Below, piece after piece: positions 60,296 to 64,000 of a stretch of 64,000 nt of DNA. The notes under the pieces were generated by a model that was not told the origin of the DNA, searched no databases, and saw only the letters and a list, made by a program, of their open reading frames with translations. The stretch lies in the NCBI GenBank assembly GCA_030062745.1, contig CP099844.1, positions 25,916,596-25,980,595 of the forward strand. Direction: 5' to 3'. Both the position numbers and the translations under genes were made by a program. Numbering within the stretch: the first letter of the stretch is position 1; every line of letters starts with the position of its first letter. Origin of the DNA: Capitulum mitella. Taxonomy: Eukaryota; Arthropoda; Thecostraca; Pollicipedomorpha; Pollicipedidae.

Positions 60296-62599
60296 GTGAA
60301 CCTAATACCTCAATGTAATGCCTGACTTATATGCATGTGATACCGAAATCAAAACATGCCAGCTGCCAACCAGTTGTCAGGATAGATACGAAATGTTGCA
60401 CATTACTCAGAGCAGCTGGGATTCGCAATAGGATATTGTTGTTGATGAAAATTTACAGTTAATACCTGACTGATCTTAGGTTTTCTATGCCTTATCATAC
60501 TGTATCAACTCTGGAGGGCCATGATGATGTACCATTTTGCTTAACCAGCCTGATATATTTATACAAATTGAAAGGAATACTGCAATGAACATTACTTTTT
60601 ATCCCGGGCGGACATAGGCAAAGTGACCGCCGTAAAAGCTGTCTTGACGTCTTTCCTGAATGACCATGGCTATAGCTATGCAGTACCTTTGGTCACTACG
60701 TCTTCCAAGGCTATATTTATTGGTGTGGTTTTGAATCATATATATTCTGCACCAGAGTGGTACTTATCTGTTACGTGCTACCTCAATAATGCTTAAACAT
60801 CACGTTCATAAAATGCAAACTGTTTGGTACAGCGATTCATTTGCATATCTTTCCACCAGTTTTTTTTTGTTAAAAAAAGAATGAAAATAAACCCCTTTCT
60901 TACAGGCTTTAGTTTTCAGTTTATTACCATTTGTTTTTGCCACTTCCCTTAGCAGACCTGAACATGCAGGAATAGTTACCATGCTGTTCACTCTCTTCAA
61001 AAGAACAAAATATGCTGCTTGCACATCGTAATGGAATTTTTCGTGCATATTTTCTGTTGTTTTGTGGCCATTTTACTGCCACGTTATTCCTAGCCAGCTG
61101 GTTTAAACCGGTTAAAATCAAGGCTACCAACCCTGGTACTTGGTAATCAACATGAAACGTCATCAGCTCGCTGGCAACAAAACTGCTCAAAGCCTGTGGA
61201 ATTGGTTTATCTTGGAGCCTGCTTTTGGTACATTTTTCCCTTTTTATGTGGGATATGGGTATGATAAATTATTTAGAATGGAAACATGAAGGTGAGTAGT
61301 TTTAAATCTTTAGGAAGTTTGACGTTCTGTGAAAGCTAAATGTTGCTTTTGGATATAACTCAACTCTAAAAGCCCTAACTATATGTATAACTCTAAAAGC
61401 CCTTACTTGTTTGCCCCGATATTACTTGTCATTTCGTTCCTTATCGATGTTAAGTCGCCGGACAAAAAACAGGTGTGTTGCGCCAATGCAATGATTTCCA
61501 TCTTTCAACTCAGATCAATGCTGGTGACCTTCCATTTGATATCGGGTCAGGTGGAAGGCCATTCATTTCAGTGGCATGGCGATGAAAGACGTCGGTAGAT
61601 AGACAGGACATGAATTTCAGCAACACGAAACAGCAACATTCGAGTTTCCCCGGCGCTCGTATCTGGCTCCCGGGTCAGCTGGCAACTGGCCAAAGAGGGT
61701 AAATCTGACTGCCACATGGTCGCGTCGCAATTTTGGCGTCACGCTAAACTTTCACCACAAAATCAGCCGCTGCTTGGAATTGCCCGATCGGATGAAGGGA
61801 TCGGAGTTTGTGCAACAAACTGTTCTTAGCGCTGGCTGGGGTTTCCAACATCACCCCAGCAACCACTCGGATAAAATTTCTAACGAAAAATCGCCCCGGT
61901 GTTTTTTCTTCGTGACACAGTTTCGGGTAGATTTGGTGTATTTCCTGACTGAATTTGCCTATGCCTGTTTTTTGTGGCAATATTTTACATTTGACCTGAC
62001 CGATGAGTTACAAAATGTTTTGAAGAGGGAAGTTCGTAAACGTTTTTTGAAGTTATGTTCAAAGTGAAGGCAGTGTTTCCCCGTGCCTGTAACTCAGTTG
62101 CGGACAAAAAACGAGGGTGCTCCAAGTCCCCCTACCTCCCCCACTCTCACCGCTCGGTCGGGGACAAAGTAAAAAACGTGCGGCCAGCGGAAGTTGGGCC
62201 ATCTGACCTGATATGTAAGATCTGCCATAGGACAGAACATGCAGATCGATTTGCAAGTAAAGCTACGGAAATACGTTTATTGAAATACGATTTTCAAATG
62301 AAGCGTTTTGAAGGTACGTTTGTTTCGATTGGTTCTTATAAGTAGGACAGAAGCGATAAATTAGCCTCATGGAAAAAGAGTTTCCTTATCCACAAATCAG
62401 CATAAGTACCCTGAACTATTTGTTTCGACACCTACACCCTGTGCTGTGCGGGTTAGCTTAAACATGAGTCCCGAATGAGTAATATATCCACCGTATCGAA
62501 CTGAAAGTATAATAGTCTACCACTGCATTATGTACATCATTCCCCGTTAAACACCTTTTGAACATGGACGGATAATACGTGTATGTTCCGTTTGTTTAG
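60296..62599. other. AT-rich, no gene seen
   Basis: Either a first intron of the candidate gene or plain intergenic DNA. Frames such as 61,774-62,067 are open but show no motif. No transposon terminus was identified. Confidence 0.35.
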
Positions 62600-62716
62600 A
62601 TATGGATGGACTTCATCAAAAGTGAAGAAGCTGGAACCGGAGACATCGGAGACGTCAAGGCCGCTGCACTCAAGCAAGAACGAGAAGTCCTCAACAAACT
62701 GCGAACACTTACCTAG
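62600..62716 (+). CDS. Candidate coding exon, 38 codons and a stop
   Basis: After an acceptor (CCGTTTGTTTAG, AG at 62,598-62,599) a phase-0 frame reads IWMDFIKSEEAGTGDIGDVK and continues as an acidic/basic helix-like segment to a TAG at 62,714. An in-frame ATG at 62,606 gives a 36-residue version. The composition is protein-like, but the family is unknown. On the minus strand the same place has a donor-like CTAGGTAAGT, so the assignment to plus is not secure. Confidence 0.25.
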   Translation: MWMDFIKSEEAGTGDIGDVKAAALKQEREVLNKLRTLT

Positions 62717-63103
62717 GACGTTGGCTCGGGCGATAATCTTGCAACAAATCGCTTGGATTTTTCAACTGATTCCTAACTCAGCGCAAAGTGCATTCTGAAC
62801 TATTCTAGCGCAGGATAACGTTCATTCCGAAAAAGAACAGTGAACAGCCACGTTGTGGAAAAGAGCAGTTACACGGAAGTCCCCATGTGACCCATGCATT
62901 GAGCTGTTCAAATGCCCTGCACATGCATGAAGCATGCATAGCCATACACACATAAACATGGACATATATCATTAGATTAATTTTCGGTGAAATGAAGTTG
63001 CAATTAATGCGAAGTCATGATATGCCCATCAGGGTAATTTGTTCGTAAACTGTATCGCCATTCTTTTGCATGGAACTTGGAATAGTTTCACATTTTTACG
63101 GAG

Positions 63104-63383
63104 GATAGTCTGGAGGCGTCGCTCGGCAAGCAGTTGGACGCGTATATAATACAGGACATCGGAGGACAGTTTGTCGAGGAAGGAAACAAAATCCTGGTAG
63201 AAGAGGGAGATGTGGTCCCGTTGGAGAAAATGTTGGCGTTGGAGGGGCTGATCACGTGGGCTCTGGCATTCCATAGGAAGTGCCATAGGAAGATCAGCGG
63301 CCAGCGGTGTGCCGCCACATTCCTGTACCGATACGTGCTGCGCGTCGATGGGGGCCTGGCCTCAGTGCCGCTATGCTTAAAAG
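63104..63383 (+). CDS. Candidate internal exon of an unknown gene
   Basis: Acceptor CATTTTTACGGAG and donor AAAAG|GTGCGG bracket a frame without an ATG start that has strongly coding-like third positions. It contains LGKQLDAYIIQDIGGQFVEE, VVPLEKMLALEGLITWALAF and SGQRCAATFLYRYVLRVDGG. The open frame runs to 63,430 if unspliced. It has charged and hydrophobic segments typical of a folded protein. I do not recognise the family. The minus strand is also open (63,029-63,286), which lowers confidence. Confidence 0.35.
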
Positions 63384-63610
63384 GTGCGGCGCTTGATGTA
63401 GCTGCCAGCTTCCAGTGGAGTAGTAATTGATCTCACTTGTTTCACGTTTGTTTCAACAGTATAACTCTGTTTTCCTTGTTCCTTAACCAATTTCGTTGTG
63501 TTTAGACCTCATACGCAGTGTACCGTGCCTGTGCAGGCTCGCACTGCACCACTAATCTGACGCTCACTGTTATGATTGCACGACATTACATCTTTGCGTC
63601 GGCGACTCTA

Positions 63611-63938
63611 CGTCCATTTGTTACGGCGGGGCCTTGCTGCTGCACTAGTCAGGTGGATGATGCTGTCGGTAGCCAATAGTTTGTGTTGCTGAGATGTGAA
63701 GTGTATTAAAATATGGTGCATCTCCTTACTGCCTGTAAATTGCGCCCTGACATTGACAGGATGCGGTACCCCCTGTGCCCCTGTGCACCTTGGCAATGGC
63801 TAGAAACAGAATACAGGCAGCAGGAAGACATCCCATATTTTCACACGTTTCATATGCGGGCAATGCAAACCATTGGCTACCGACAGACTCATCCACCTGA
63901 CTGTTGCAGCATCAAGGCCCCGCCTTAACAAATCGACG
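63611..63938. repeat. Foldback with arms of about 106-150 bp
   Basis: 63,611-63,716 and the reverse of 63,833-63,938 match at about four positions in five, with long identical blocks (GGCGGGGCCTTG, AGTCAGGTGGATGA, CTGTCGGTAGCCAAT). Weaker complementarity continues inwards through CTGCCTGTA/TACAGGCAG, leaving a loop of only a few tens of bases. This is either a foldback transposable element or a source of hairpin RNA. Confidence 0.85.
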
Positions 63939-64000
63939 TAGCATCGTCGACGTAATGATGTGACGTTGCGCAACTGCAACAATGATCGTCAGATCAGTGG

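Overview
The window is nuclear DNA from an animal, most likely an arthropod. The only gene that is certain is split by six canonical GT..AG introns and encodes a Polycomb RING-finger protein of the Posterior sex combs (Psc) type. Its long disordered C-terminal tail is typical of arthropod Psc/Su(z)2 proteins and not of the short vertebrate BMI1/Mel-18 proteins. Many GC-rich, CpG-dense patches, minisatellites and decayed DNA transposons suggest a GC-rich, repeat-rich invertebrate genome. A crustacean such as a barnacle would fit, but the species cannot be fixed from the sequence alone.

Layout. Positions 1-19,470 hold no gene I can support: an AGGTCA-rich degenerate repeat field, several minisatellites (5, 74, 31-33, 44, 36/72, 32 bp), GC-rich islands and one short hAT-like MITE. 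Positions 19,474-37,335 are a transposon graveyard. They contain two copies (19,474-21,193 and about 32,440-34,489) of a hAT-like element built from degenerate CCCCTGAGACGGCAAA-type subrepeats, several MITEs with 8-bp target-site duplications, a tRNA-like SINE head, and a minus-strand THAP-DDE transposase pseudogene (34,490-37,335). That pseudogene carries a 489-bp hAT-like insertion inside its THAP domain, a MITE in a presumed intron, and the larger element interrupting its DDE domain. Positions 37,670-38,575 hold an inverted repeat with (AT)n tracts.

The Psc-like gene lies at 46,332-52,729 on the plus strand: seven coding exons, 844 codons, with RING, RAWUL and disordered tail in order. A CpG-rich region with an E-box and a good splice donor at 40,906-41,120 is a candidate promoter and untranslated first exon. 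Intron 2 carries a 35-bp minisatellite that runs to within about 15 bp of the exon 3 acceptor. Downstream are more repeats: a tRNA-like SINE with a perfect 15-bp hairpin, direct repeats flanking an unrecognised ORF, a probable Harbinger-like relic and a second copy of the 489-bp element. At 60.2-63.4 kb there is a weakly supported second plus-strand gene of unknown function, followed by a 328-bp foldback.

The Psc protein would act in the nucleus as a Polycomb PRC1 subunit, with RING pairing to Sce/RING1 and RAWUL to other PRC1 partners. The rest of the window is mostly non-genic and is informative mainly about transposon history.
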